In this document: one piece after another, positions 27,719 through 37,799 of the stretch
Layout: each line of letters opens with the position of its first letter
How positions within the stretch are numbered: position 1 is the first letter of the stretch
Assembly: GCA_017744715.1 (NCBI GenBank)
Contig: JAGIAT010000007.1
Location: 306,202 to 370,201 of the forward strand
Length of the DNA: 64,000 nucleotides
Source of the DNA: Niabella sp.
GTDB taxonomy: Bacteria > Bacteroidota > Bacteroidia > Chitinophagales > Chitinophagaceae
Direction of reading: 5' to 3'
Translations under genes and position numbers: made by a program
The notes under the pieces: generated by a model
Databases searched by the model: none
Seen by the model: only the letters and a program-made list of their open reading frames with translations
Told to the model about the DNA's origin: nothing

Positions 27719-30106
27719 ATGATCAAAAACTACTTAAAAACAGCCTGGCGGAATATATCCGGTAGTAAATTTTACGCCGCCATTAATATCGGAGGCCTGG
27801 CGATCGGTCTTGTGGTAGGTATTTTTTTATTATTGTGGGTACGGGATGAGTTAAGCTTCGACCGGTTTCATAAAAATGAAAAAAATATTTACCGGATCGG
27901 GATAGAGGGCGGCACCGGCATCAGCAAACAGATCTTTGCCAGCATTATTGCCCCGGTGGCCTTTTTTGCAAAGAACGAAATACCGGAAGTGCAGGATGGC
28001 GTGCGTATTATGAATATTGGCGATGCCCCGTTTAAGTATAAGGACAAGGTATTTATCGAGAGCAATTTTGCATTCACGGACCCTTCCTATTTTTCAGTAT
28101 TTGATTTCAACCTGGTCCGGGGCGATCAAAAGAACCCATTTCCCGATATCAATTCGCTGGTGATTACAGAATCAACGGCCCGGAGGTATTTTGGTAATGA
28201 AGACCCGATAGGGAAGGTGGTTACTATGGGACTGGATGAGCAATGTAAGGTAACGGGTGTAATCCGGGATTACCCGCCTAATTCTTCCTTCCAGTACCAT
28301 GTGCTATTGCCGATGGCCCGGTTTAACGAGCTGGGCTATATTCGTAAGCAAACCACCTACGACGGAAAAACAGTAGTGCCCTCAATGAATGCAGACTGGT
28401 CTTATTTTGGTTTTGCTACCTATCTCTTACTGCGGCCCGATGTGGACCGGGCAGCGCTGGAAAAAAAACTGCAGGCCATTCATGAGCGCAATAAACCGGA
28501 AGATAAGCCGGTTCCGTATATTGCGCAGCCGCTTGGTAAGATGCACCTGTATCATATGGACGGAAACGATGGTGGCATCGATGCCGTACGGATGTTTGCG
28601 ATTGTGGCCATAATGATGCTGGCGGTGGCCTGTATCAACTATGTTAATCTGTCAACAGCCCGCTCTATGTTGCGGGCAAAGGAGGTAGGCATGCGCAAGA
28701 TCGTTGGTGCCCGCAGGTGGCAATTATTTGTTCAGTTTATCATCGAAACTATTTTGCTGTTTGTGATGGCCAGTGCCCTGGCAATCTTTCTGGTATACCT
28801 GTTATTGCCGTATTTTAACCGGCTTTCGGGCAAGGAACTGGTTTTTCGCCTGTCGGACCCGGGTGTAGCGCAATGGATATTGTTGGTGTTACTCGGTACG
28901 CTTGTTGCGGCCTGTATCTATCCGGCCCTGTTGCTTTCTTCCTTTAAACCGCTGAACGTGCTCCGGGGAAAGATTACTGCGAATATTGGAAAAAGTACCT
29001 TTAGAAGGGTATTGGTTGTGGTACAGTTTTCTGTATCGATTGTTCTGATCATCGGCACCATGATCATTGGAAAGCAGCTTAGCTATATCCGGAATAAAAA
29101 CCTAGGTTACGACAAAGCACATATATTTTCGTTTGGTATGAGGCCGGATATGCAGCAGCATGCGGAGGCCGTTAAACAGGAACTGCTGAAGCAGAAAGCC
29201 ATATTGGCGGTGGCGGCTGTAGGGAGAGATATGGTGGAGGGCGGATCTGCTACGGGCGATAACGACTGGGATGGAAAGCCGGTAAATTCCAATACCTGGT
29301 TCAGCCAGCTGTTTGCCGATGAGCATACGATTGATTTCTTTAAGATGAAAGTCGTTGCCGGTAAGAATTTCACCGGTGCGGTTGCAGACAGCACGCATTT
29401 CCTCATCAATGAAACGGCCATGCGGGAAATGGGATTGAAGGATGCTATTGGAAAGCGGTTGCGCATTCAAACGGTTAACGGAACCATTATAGGGGTGGTG
29501 AAGGATTTTCATTTTTCGTCGGTGCATGAAAAGATAGAACCCGCGGTTTTTCAGTTCAAGCCTGCAAACTGTTGGAAACTGTATGTAAAAACAACCGGGG
29601 CAGACGCCGCAAAAGCAATTGCTGCGGCACAGGCTGTGTGGAAACAGTATAATAATGACATACCCTTCCGGTATGCATTTTTAGACGAAAGCTATAATAA
29701 GCTTTACCTGAAAGAAGAACGGCAGGAAATGATCTTTACGTTGTTTGCCGCCGTAGGGGTGTTTATCTCCTGTCTTGGATTATTAGGACTGGCCGCGTAT
29801 ACGGCACAGGTAAAAACCAGGGAGATCGGCATCCGGAAAGTATTGGGAGCCGGCGCCGTTGAAATTGTACGATTGCTGGCTACAGAATTTGTGCTGCTGG
29901 TAATCGCCGCTAATATTATTGCCATACCGGTTGCCTGGTATGTGATGCGTGAATGGTTAAACGGTTTTGCCTACAGAACGGTGATGCCGCCCGGTGTTTT
30001 TGTTTATGCCGGCATATGTGCAGCGCTGGTGGCAATGGCAACCATCAGTTATCATGCGTTAAAATCGGCGGTGTCGAATCCTGTAAAAGCCCTGCGCACC
30101 GAATAA
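27719..30106 (+). CDS. MacB/FtsX-type ABC permease, array member 8
   Basis: Permease of 795 residues with coupling segments KEVGMRKIVGARRWQL near 323 and REIGIRKVLGA near 703. The first-half end is KPLNVLRG, the C-terminus NPVKALRTE. It starts only 31 bp after member 7, the shortest spacer in the array, so the two are almost certainly co-transcribed, and both end LRTE rather than LRSE. NYVNLSTARS replaces NFMNLSTARS. Confidence 0.94.
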   Translation: MIKNYLKTAWRNISGSKFYAAINIGGLAIGLVVGIFLLLWVRDELSFDRFHKNEKNIYRIGIEGGTGISKQIFASIIAPVAFFAKNEIPEVQDGVRIMNIGDAPFKYKDKVFIESNFAFTDPSYFSVFDFNLVRGDQKNPFPDINSLVITESTARRYFGNEDPIGKVVTMGLDEQCKVTGVIRDYPPNSSFQYHVLLPMARFNELGYIRKQTTYDGKTVVPSMNADWSYFGFATYLLLRPDVDRAALEKKLQAIHERNKPEDKPVPYIAQPLGKMHLYHMDGNDGGIDAVRMFAIVAIMMLAVACINYVNLSTARSMLRAKEVGMRKIVGARRWQLFVQFIIETILLFVMASALAIFLVYLLLPYFNRLSGKELVFRLSDPGVAQWILLVLLGTLVAACIYPALLLSSFKPLNVLRGKITANIGKSTFRRVLVVVQFSVSIVLIIGTMIIGKQLSYIRNKNLGYDKAHIFSFGMRPDMQQHAEAVKQELLKQKAILAVAAVGRDMVEGGSATGDNDWDGKPVNSNTWFSQLFADEHTIDFFKMKVVAGKNFTGAVADSTHFLINETAMREMGLKDAIGKRLRIQTVNGTIIGVVKDFHFSSVHEKIEPAVFQFKPANCWKLYVKTTGADAAKAIAAAQAVWKQYNNDIPFRYAFLDESYNKLYLKEERQEMIFTLFAAVGVFISCLGLLGLAAYTAQVKTREIGIRKVLGAGAVEIVRLLATEFVLLVIAANIIAIPVAWYVMREWLNGFAYRTVMPPGVFVYAGICAALVAMATISYHALKSAVSNPVKALRTE

Positions 30107-30176
30107 AAAACGGAAACCGGAGTTATAAAAAGAAAAGATCGCAGGTGCCGGAGCTGATCATCTATAAATAAAAGCG

Positions 30177-32561
30177 ATGCTTAAAAATTATATTACAACT
30201 GCCTGGAGAAATTTAATACGGAACAAACTATATGCAATCGTAAATATTTCGGGGCTGGCTGCCGGAATGGCTGTAGCTATGCTGATCAGTTTCTGGGTAT
30301 GGGATGAATGGCATTTTGATACTTATCATCCGAATCGCGAAAGGCTGGTACAGTTGATGCGTACCTATCGCAGCAATGATGGAACCTTATCAACAGAACA
30401 GGCCTCCTGCATACCGGTTGCCGCGGCTTTACGGGATAAATACGGAAACGATTTTAAAAATGTTGCGGCGGCTTCCTGGAATCTGGGTCATGTGCTTGCA
30501 ACCGGCGATAAAAAAATAGGCGCTTCCGGGCTTTGGGTGGAGGCGGCTTTTCCGGTTATGTTCTCATTTAAGATGCAGCGTGGCAATATCCGTTCCCTGG
30601 ATGAGCCTTCCGCTGTTTTGCTCAGCGCTTCTCTTGCGCAGAGCCTGTTTGGCAATGAAGATCCCATCGGAAAAATCATCCGCTTTGATAATAAAGACCA
30701 TTTCACCGTAAGTGGTGTATATGAAGATCTGCCGAAAAATTCCAGCTTTTATGAAACCAAACTATTATTGCCCTGGAAGAAATACATCACCACGGCCGAG
30801 TGGATCCGGAAAGCCGCTACTGATTGGGATGAGCAGTCTTTCCAGGTATTTGCCGAACTGGCACCGGGCATAGATGCAGCGGTACTTTCCGGGAAGATAA
30901 AGAATGTGGTAATGGAGCATAAAACACTGAAGCGGGAGCAGGAGCAGGCACAGCTGTTTCCCATGGAGCGCTGGCATTTGTACAGTGAGTTTAAGAATGG
31001 AAGATCGGTGGGGGGCGCTATCCGTTACGTGTATCTTTTTTCAGTGATCGGTGTTTTTGTATTGTTGCTGGCGAGTATCAATTTCATGAATCTTTCCACT
31101 GCACGCAGCGAACAACGGGCAAGGGAAGTAGGTGTTCGTAAAACAATGGGTTCACGGAGAGGGCAATTGGTCCGGCAATTTTTGGCAGAGTCGCTGCTTA
31201 CCACCTTATTGTCCTTCCTGGCAGCCATCCTGCTGGCGCATTTAGCCATGCCGCTGTTTAACGGGTTATCCGGTAAACAGATGCTGTTTCCCTGGCGGTC
31301 CGGGGCATTCTGGTGTGCGGCTGTAACGTTTATGATCATTACAGGATTGATTTCGGGCATCTACCCGGCATTTTATCTTTCAAAGTTCAGACCGGTAAAA
31401 GTATTAAAGGGTACTTTTCGTGTGGGGAGAACGGCGTCATTCCCGCGCAGGGTTCTGGTCGTGCTCCAGTTTGCTTTTTCGATTGCGTTGATTATTGGAA
31501 GCCTGATCGTTTTTAAACAGATTCAGCATGCCCAAAACCGGCCGGTAAACTACCGGAAGGAAGGATTGCTGACGGTACAGATGAATACTCCGGACTTATA
31601 CGGACATTATGATGCATTGCGGAATGCGCTGCTGGCAACCGGTGTGGTGGCAAATATGGCCGAATCTTCCAGTCCTACGATTGATGTATTTAGTTTCAGC
31701 AATCGCTTTGAATGGAGCGGGAAGAACCCGGATCATCTGCCCACCTTTGGTATGATTGGTGTAACTACCGAATTTGGAAATACCATTGGCTGGAAGCTAA
31801 AAGAAGGCCGCGATTTTTCGCGCGATTTTCCTTCAGATACAGCTGGTGTTATCCTCAATGAAGCTGCCGTACGGCAAATAAGCCCGGAACAGGATATGAT
31901 TGGCCGGGAGCTGCGCCATAATGACAAAGTATACCGGGTGATCGGGGTTGTAAAAGATATGGTCATGACATCACCTTACGCACCTCCGGTACCAACGGTG
32001 TTTATCAACAATCCCAACTGGGCCAACGTGGTTACGGTGGCTATAAAACAGGGTGCTCCGTTACAGGATGCATTGGCCAAAATTGAGGCGGTCTTTAAAA
32101 AATATAATCCCGATGCACCGTTTGATTATGCCTTTAACGACCAGGTGTATGCAAATAAGTTTGCCGATGAGCGGCGTATTGGCCGTTTATCTGTTTTGTT
32201 TACCGCACTGGCCATATTTATTTCCTGTTTGGGGGTATTTGGACTGGCGTCTTTTGTAGCGGAACAGCGGCAAAAGGAGATCAGTTTGCGTAAGGTGCTG
32301 GGAGCAAGTGTATACCAGCTGTGGCGGTTATTATCTGTGGAGTTTTTCCTCCTGGTGTTGATTGCATGCTTTATAGCCATCCCTTTTGCATGGTATTACC
32401 TGCATCAATGGCTGCAGCAATATACCTACCGGACCAATGTGTCTGTTTGGGTGTTTCTGTTATCTGGTGCAGGGGCATTATTGTTAACCATTTTTACCGT
32501 GAGTTTCCAGGCGATCAAAACGGCGCTGATGAACCCGGCCAGGGCATTGCGGTCGGAGTAG
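30177..32561 (+). CDS. MacB/FtsX-type ABC permease, array member 9
   Basis: Permease of 794 residues beginning MLKNYITTAWRN. Coupling segments are REVGVRKTMGSRRGQL near 318 and KEISLRKVLGA near 702. The half-end motif is RPVKVLKG and the C-terminus NPARALRSE. It is close to members 3 and 11 (GVFVLLLASINFMNLSTARSEQRAREVG). The last ~20 bp and the spacer that follows are nearly repeated at the member 10/11 junction. Confidence 0.94.
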   Translation: MLKNYITTAWRNLIRNKLYAIVNISGLAAGMAVAMLISFWVWDEWHFDTYHPNRERLVQLMRTYRSNDGTLSTEQASCIPVAAALRDKYGNDFKNVAAASWNLGHVLATGDKKIGASGLWVEAAFPVMFSFKMQRGNIRSLDEPSAVLLSASLAQSLFGNEDPIGKIIRFDNKDHFTVSGVYEDLPKNSSFYETKLLLPWKKYITTAEWIRKAATDWDEQSFQVFAELAPGIDAAVLSGKIKNVVMEHKTLKREQEQAQLFPMERWHLYSEFKNGRSVGGAIRYVYLFSVIGVFVLLLASINFMNLSTARSEQRAREVGVRKTMGSRRGQLVRQFLAESLLTTLLSFLAAILLAHLAMPLFNGLSGKQMLFPWRSGAFWCAAVTFMIITGLISGIYPAFYLSKFRPVKVLKGTFRVGRTASFPRRVLVVLQFAFSIALIIGSLIVFKQIQHAQNRPVNYRKEGLLTVQMNTPDLYGHYDALRNALLATGVVANMAESSSPTIDVFSFSNRFEWSGKNPDHLPTFGMIGVTTEFGNTIGWKLKEGRDFSRDFPSDTAGVILNEAAVRQISPEQDMIGRELRHNDKVYRVIGVVKDMVMTSPYAPPVPTVFINNPNWANVVTVAIKQGAPLQDALAKIEAVFKKYNPDAPFDYAFNDQVYANKFADERRIGRLSVLFTALAIFISCLGVFGLASFVAEQRQKEISLRKVLGASVYQLWRLLSVEFFLLVLIACFIAIPFAWYYLHQWLQQYTYRTNVSVWVFLLSGAGALLLTIFTVSFQAIKTALMNPARALRSE

Positions 32562-32565
32562 GGAG

Positions 32566-32600
32566 GTCAATAGGGAATAGGCAATAGGGAATGGGGCAAT
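32566..32600. repeat. Heptamer array, GKSAATR family
   Basis: Units GTCAATA, GGGAATA, GGCAATA, GGGAATG and GGGCAAT lie 38 bp before permease 10. A close copy is at 35043-35077. Confidence 0.75.
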
Positions 32601-32638
32601 GAATCAAAGGTGTTATTTGAAACGTTAATAGTTGAGCA

Positions 32639-35038
32639 ATGATCAGGAATTATTTTAAAACGGCCTGGCGGAATTTATGGCGGAACAAAGTGTTTGCGGC
32701 CATTAATATCATTGGCCTGGCACTGGGTACCGGTGTAAGCCTTGTCATCATTCTTTTTGTGAAGTATGAAAGAAGCTTTGATGATTTTCATACCCGGAAT
32801 CTTTACCGGTTGAATGAAGTACAGAAACAGGAGGGACTGACCGCTTCCCAGAAAGTGCCTATATCCATGTTTCCGATGGGACCCACGATGCAACAGGAGT
32901 TTCCGGAGATCGTTAATTTTACCCGCGTACGCCGGGCCGAGAAATACCAGGCCACCTATGGTGAAAAACGTATGGACCTTCCAAGGGCGTTCTTTGTGGA
33001 CAGCGCTTTTCTTGAAATGTTCGACTTTAAACTGCTTGGCGGCAACCGGCAACGCGCCTTGCAACAACCCCAAAGTGCTGTTATTACAGCATCTGCCGCC
33101 CGCAAGCTCTTTGGCTCGGAGAACCCGGTTGGCAAAAGGATCATGCATTATGGAGGCGATACGGCCAGCCTGATGGTTACCGGTGTACTTCAGGATATAC
33201 CCCGGAATTCGCATATGCAATTTGACCTGTTGATTTCTTTTGCCACAGACTACAAACAACGGATGATGCATAACTGGGGCGGCAACGGATGGGTAACCTA
33301 TTTTCAACTGGCTCCCCATACAGATATGCCGGCATTGGAACGTAAATTCCCCGGATATCTTAAAAAATATCTGGCTATGGAAGACCAATGGAAAAATTAT
33401 GAACTCTTTCTCCTGCCGGTAAAAGACATTCATGCCAGAACCGGGGATATTGTATTGGATATGGTGAACGACCGGAAATTTGACAAAAAATATACCGATC
33501 TGTTCTTTGTGATTGCGCTGGTCATACTCGTCATCGCCTGCATCAATTTTATGAACCTGTCAACGGCGCGTTCTGCAGAGCGCGCACGGGAAGTGGGAAT
33601 CCGCAAAACGGCCGGTGCACGGCGCTTTCAGCTGGGTTTGCAGTTTATTGCGGAATCGGTATTGCTTTGCCTGCTGGCGCTCCTGATTGCTGCAGGCGGG
33701 GTGGCCGCACTCCTGCCAAAGATCAACCTGCTGATTGACCGCAGCCTCAGCCTGCAGTTATTTAACGGAAATACCTGGCTGGCCCTTTTGTCAGGGGCAC
33801 TGCTCATGGGTATTGTATCAGGATTATACCCGGCTTTCTACCTATCTTCTTTTGCGCCGGTAAAAGTGCTCAAGGGATCGGTACAAACAGGAAGGAATAA
33901 ATCGGTATTGAGGAATGTGCTGGTAGTGATACAGTTTGCCAGCGCGGTCTTCCTCATCGTTACAACCATTTTTGCCGTACGCCAGCTCCACTATATGCAG
34001 GGGCGCGATCCGGGCTTTAGCCGGGAGCGGGTCCTTACCATCCGCCTGAATGGGGTCACGTATAAGAATTACGATATATTAAAGGAGGAATTGCTGCGCA
34101 ACAGCAATATTACCGGTGTAACGGGTGCCCAGGATCAGCTGGGCGGACATCTTGACCAGTCGGGTGTTGGCTTTACCGCGCCGGATGCACCGGTACGGAT
34201 GATTTCTGCCACACGGCTGATTGTAGACTACGATTACCTGGATCTTTATAAGATTCCCCTGGTTGCCGGTACCGGTTTTTCACCGGATCCCTCCCGCAGG
34301 GGAAGAGAGTATATCATTAATGAAACATTGGCCCGGGAATTATTGAAAGAACTTCCGCATGCAACCATGAACGATCTGCTGGGCAATAAATTTGGATTCG
34401 ATTCCCTGGGCCGGATTGTGGGCATTGCCCGGGATTTTAATTTTAATTCCCTGCATCATAAAATAGAAACCCTGTTCCTGTTTAACCAGAAAGATTTTGG
34501 CTTTAGCACGCTTTCGGTGAAGCTGAATGGCCGCCAGGCGGGCGCGGTGCTGTCTTTTATCAAATCGGTATGGGCAAAATATTGTCCGGATCAAACGCTG
34601 GAATACCAGTTCCTGGATGATCATTTTGCGGAAGTGTACCGGTCCGATAAACAGGTGAGCACCATTATCGGTATTCTTGCAATGCTTGCGATCGTGATTT
34701 CCTGCCTGGGATTGTTTGGTCTCGCATCTTATGCCGCAGAACGGCGAACGAAGGAGATCGGTATCCGTAAAGTGCTGGGAGCTTCCGCACAAGGTGTTGC
34801 AGCCTTGCTTTCGGCTGGTTTTTTAAAATACGTATTGACGGCGATCCTGATTGCCTGTCCGCTGGCCTGGATCAGTATGCGTAAATGGCTGGAAGGGTAT
34901 GCGTACCGGATCAACCTGGGCTGGTGGGTATTTTTGCTGGCGGCGTTGCTGGCCATTGGCATAGCATTGGTCACCATCGGCTTCCAGGTGCTGCGCGCTG
35001 CAAGGGCCAACCCCGTGAAGGCATTGCGGTCGGAGTAG
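32639..35038 (+). CDS. MacB/FtsX-type ABC permease, array member 10
   Basis: Permease of 799 residues with coupling segments REVGIRKTAGARRFQL near 319 and KEIGIRKVLGA near 707. The half-end motif is APVKVLKG and the C-terminus NPVKALRSE. Its first periplasmic domain has KFPGYLKKYL, linking it to members 2 and 4. The N-terminal ~12 codons and the preceding spacer almost match those of member 11, although the two proteins diverge strongly afterwards. This points to recombination at gene junctions. Confidence 0.94.
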   Translation: MIRNYFKTAWRNLWRNKVFAAINIIGLALGTGVSLVIILFVKYERSFDDFHTRNLYRLNEVQKQEGLTASQKVPISMFPMGPTMQQEFPEIVNFTRVRRAEKYQATYGEKRMDLPRAFFVDSAFLEMFDFKLLGGNRQRALQQPQSAVITASAARKLFGSENPVGKRIMHYGGDTASLMVTGVLQDIPRNSHMQFDLLISFATDYKQRMMHNWGGNGWVTYFQLAPHTDMPALERKFPGYLKKYLAMEDQWKNYELFLLPVKDIHARTGDIVLDMVNDRKFDKKYTDLFFVIALVILVIACINFMNLSTARSAERAREVGIRKTAGARRFQLGLQFIAESVLLCLLALLIAAGGVAALLPKINLLIDRSLSLQLFNGNTWLALLSGALLMGIVSGLYPAFYLSSFAPVKVLKGSVQTGRNKSVLRNVLVVIQFASAVFLIVTTIFAVRQLHYMQGRDPGFSRERVLTIRLNGVTYKNYDILKEELLRNSNITGVTGAQDQLGGHLDQSGVGFTAPDAPVRMISATRLIVDYDYLDLYKIPLVAGTGFSPDPSRRGREYIINETLARELLKELPHATMNDLLGNKFGFDSLGRIVGIARDFNFNSLHHKIETLFLFNQKDFGFSTLSVKLNGRQAGAVLSFIKSVWAKYCPDQTLEYQFLDDHFAEVYRSDKQVSTIIGILAMLAIVISCLGLFGLASYAAERRTKEIGIRKVLGASAQGVAALLSAGFLKYVLTAILIACPLAWISMRKWLEGYAYRINLGWWVFLLAALLAIGIALVTIGFQVLRAARANPVKALRSE

Positions 35039-35042
35039 GGAG

Positions 35043-35077
35043 GTCAATGGTGCATAGGCAACAGGGAATGGGGCAAT
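35043..35077. repeat. Heptamer array, GKSAATR family
   Basis: Units GTCAATG, GTGCATA, GGCAACA, GGGAATG and GGGCAAT form part of a ~75-bp spacer that closely repeats the spacer before permease 10. Confidence 0.75.
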
Positions 35078-35113
35078 GAAGGAAGGTATTATTAAAACGT
35101 TAATAGTTGAACA

Positions 35114-37501
35114 ATGATCTGGAATTATTTTAAAACGGCCTGGCGCAACCTGGTAAAGAACCGGAGTTACGGGCTTATTAATATTTTCGGGCTTACGATC
35201 GGGTTGGCCGTTGTATTGCTGATTGCGCTGTGGATCTGGGATGAGTTGTCGTTTGACCGTTATTTTAAGAACCATAAACGCATTGCACTGGTATTACAGC
35301 AACATACGAAAGACAATGTTACCTATACCAATTGGTCGCTTCCCATGCCGCTGGCCGACGCGCTGCGTAAAGATTATAGGGCTGCATTTGAAGGGGTTTC
35401 ATTATTGTACAGTGGCGTGTATAACGTTACGTTTGCGGAAAAGAAATTATCTGCCAAAGGAATGTTTATGGAGCCGGATGGGCCGTCTATGTTTTCCCTG
35501 GAGCTGCTGAGCGGAAACAAAAATGCCTTGACTGACCCGGCCTCGGTGTTGTTATCGCAATCGCTGGCCCGGAGGCTTTTTGGAAACAGCAATCCGGTGA
35601 ACCAGGTGATACGGATCACCAACCAATTTAATGTAAAGGTAGCCGGGGTGTATAAAGATCTTCCAAAGAATACATCATTGAGCGAAGATGCGGAGTTTAT
35701 TGCTCCCTGGCAGTTTGGCGTGTCTAACTGGGAGTGGATCAGAAAAGAAAAAGATAACTGGAATTATAATCTTTTTAAGCTGGCCGTTCAGCTGGCACCG
35801 CATACCCGCATGGAGGATGTAACGGTCCGGATCCGGAAAGTGCTTGCGGCACATATCACACAGGCACCGGGAGAGCAGGTAGTTACAAACCTGACCCTTT
35901 ACCCGATGAGCCGCTGGCATCTTTATGACTTTGATGAAAAGGGACGTATCATCCCGGGAAACCTGCAATATCTCTGGCTTTTTGGTGCGATCGGTTTTTT
36001 TGTATTGCTGCTGGCCTGCATCAATTTTATGAACCTCAGTACCGCCAGAAGCATCAAACGGGCCCGGGAGGTCGGTATCCGGAAAACGATCGGTTCCCGC
36101 CGGATCCAACTCATTGCGCAGTTCTTCGGCGAGTCCGTGCTGACAACCTTAATTTCCTTCCTGCTGGCCATTTTGATTGTGCAGCTTTCCCTGGCATCGT
36201 TTAATACACTCACCAATAAAAATATCAGCGTGCATTGGTTCAGCGGCTGGTTTTGGTTAGCCGGGCTGCTGATCTGTATGATCACCGGCCTGCTGGCGGG
36301 CAGTTATCCGGCTTTTTATTTATCTTCTTTTAAACCCGTTAAAGTATTAAAAGGTCTTTTTAAAGGAGGGACAGGCGCCAATCTTCCGCGAAAAGTGCTG
36401 GTGGTATTACAATTCACCATTTCCATATTCCTGATCATCGGCACCACGATTATTTACCGGCAAATACAATATGCTAAAAGCCGCCCTGTAGGATACAACC
36501 GGGAGGGTTTATTATCGGTACACATGACAACTCCTGAAATTTATGCCCGTACCCCGCAGATCCGTAATGAGCTGCTGGCCTCGGGGGCGGTACAGGAAAT
36601 GGCATTGTCGCAATGCCCGGTTACGGAAGTATGGGTCGGAAGCGATGGGTTCAATTGGAAGGGGAAAGCACCTTCCGTAGATGGAACTTTTGCGGTAGTA
36701 GCGGCTTCTGTTGAATTTGGAAAAGCGGCGGGCTGGCAGTTTGTGGAGGGCCGGGGTTTTTCAAAAGCATTTCCAACCGATTCCAATGGTCTGGTCATAA
36801 CGGAAAGTGCGGCAGCATATATGGGCCTCCGGCACCCGTCCGGAACGGTGATCACCTGGCATGGAAAAAGTTACACAATATTGGGGGTGGTGAAAAATGT
36901 AATGATGACTTCTCCGTTTGGTGATGACAGCCGGATCGTTTTTCCCTTATTACGTGAACCGGGCAATTTTATGGTATTGCGGATGAACCCGGGACGCCCT
37001 TTGTCGGAATCAATGAAGACCATCGCCGGCATCTTTCAAAAGCACAATCCTTTTGCTCCCTTCGAATATTCTTTTGTGGATGAAGAGTATGCGAAAAAAT
37101 TTGTGCATGAGGAGCGGATCGGAAAACTTGCTACGTTATTTTCAGGGCTGGCTATTTTCATAAGCCTGCTCGGGTTGTTTGGGATTGCCTCCTTTATGAC
37201 CGAACAGCGTACAAAGGAGATCGGTATCCGCAAAGTGCTGGGCGCACCGGCAAGCGGGCTCTGGAACCTGCTTTCAAAAGAACTGATGATGCTGGTGCTG
37301 ATTGCTATCGTGCTGGCCATACCCGCGGGTTACTATGCCATGAATAGCTGGCTGCACCGGTACGATTACCGCATCAATGTTTCCTGGCCGCTGTTTTTAT
37401 TGCCGGCATTGGCGTCCCTGCTGATTGCGCTTTGTACGATCAGTTTCCAGATCGTCAGGGCCATACGTGCCAACCCGGTTCGTTCGTTGCGGTTGGAGTA
37501 G
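35114..37501 (+). CDS. MacB/FtsX-type ABC permease, array member 11
   Basis: Permease of 795 residues with coupling segments REVGIRKTIGSRRIQL near 320 and KEIGIRKVLGA near 703. The half-end motif is KPVKVLKG and the C-terminus NPVRSLRLE, the only LRLE ending. It is close to member 3 over most of its length (ACINFMNLSTARSIKRAREVGIRKTIGSRR). It is the last gene before the promoter region at 37634, so it would end the second transcription unit. Confidence 0.94.
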   Translation: MIWNYFKTAWRNLVKNRSYGLINIFGLTIGLAVVLLIALWIWDELSFDRYFKNHKRIALVLQQHTKDNVTYTNWSLPMPLADALRKDYRAAFEGVSLLYSGVYNVTFAEKKLSAKGMFMEPDGPSMFSLELLSGNKNALTDPASVLLSQSLARRLFGNSNPVNQVIRITNQFNVKVAGVYKDLPKNTSLSEDAEFIAPWQFGVSNWEWIRKEKDNWNYNLFKLAVQLAPHTRMEDVTVRIRKVLAAHITQAPGEQVVTNLTLYPMSRWHLYDFDEKGRIIPGNLQYLWLFGAIGFFVLLLACINFMNLSTARSIKRAREVGIRKTIGSRRIQLIAQFFGESVLTTLISFLLAILIVQLSLASFNTLTNKNISVHWFSGWFWLAGLLICMITGLLAGSYPAFYLSSFKPVKVLKGLFKGGTGANLPRKVLVVLQFTISIFLIIGTTIIYRQIQYAKSRPVGYNREGLLSVHMTTPEIYARTPQIRNELLASGAVQEMALSQCPVTEVWVGSDGFNWKGKAPSVDGTFAVVAASVEFGKAAGWQFVEGRGFSKAFPTDSNGLVITESAAAYMGLRHPSGTVITWHGKSYTILGVVKNVMMTSPFGDDSRIVFPLLREPGNFMVLRMNPGRPLSESMKTIAGIFQKHNPFAPFEYSFVDEEYAKKFVHEERIGKLATLFSGLAIFISLLGLFGIASFMTEQRTKEIGIRKVLGAPASGLWNLLSKELMMLVLIAIVLAIPAGYYAMNSWLHRYDYRINVSWPLFLLPALASLLIALCTISFQIVRAIRANPVRSLRLE

Positions 37502-37580
37502 GGAGTGGGCAATAGTCAATAGTTAATGGGGAACAGGTGGTGCGTATATTAACGCCGCTGAATGCTGAACGCTAAATGCG

Positions 37581-37629
37581 GATTCTGGATTCTCGCCGCT
37601 CGATTCTGGATTCTCAATTCTGGATTCCC
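37581..37629. repeat. Heptamer array, GATTCTS family
   Basis: Units GATTCTG, GATTCTC and AATTCTG run up to 5 bp before the activator-like motif at 37634, the same arrangement as at 3685-3726. Confidence 0.75.
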
Positions 37630-37633
37630 CAAC

Positions 37634-37741
37634 TGTATCAAAACCGGACAGTTCCTGTTTTAAAAGCGCACAACCTGCAGCGTATTCCTTTATATAGTAT
37701 ATTTATTACCAATTCTTTATGTTCGTGGCATCAAGGTTGAA
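37634..37741 (+). promoter_or_regulatory. Putative paired activator sites plus sigma-54-like promoter for permeases 12-13
   Basis: Two copies of the motif, TGTATCAAAACCGGACA (37634-37650) and TGTTTTAAAAGCGCACA (37656-37672), are offset by 22 bp, two helical turns. The -24/-12-like element TGGCAT-N5-TTGAA starts at 37726, 92 and 70 bp after the two copies. The permease start is 74 bp after the -24 box. This is the best-matching of the four promoter regions. Confidence 0.6.
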
Positions 37742-37799
37742 ACCAAAGGTCGGGATGGAGCCATTCAAAACAGTTCCGCATCTTTAAACAAAGCAGGGC

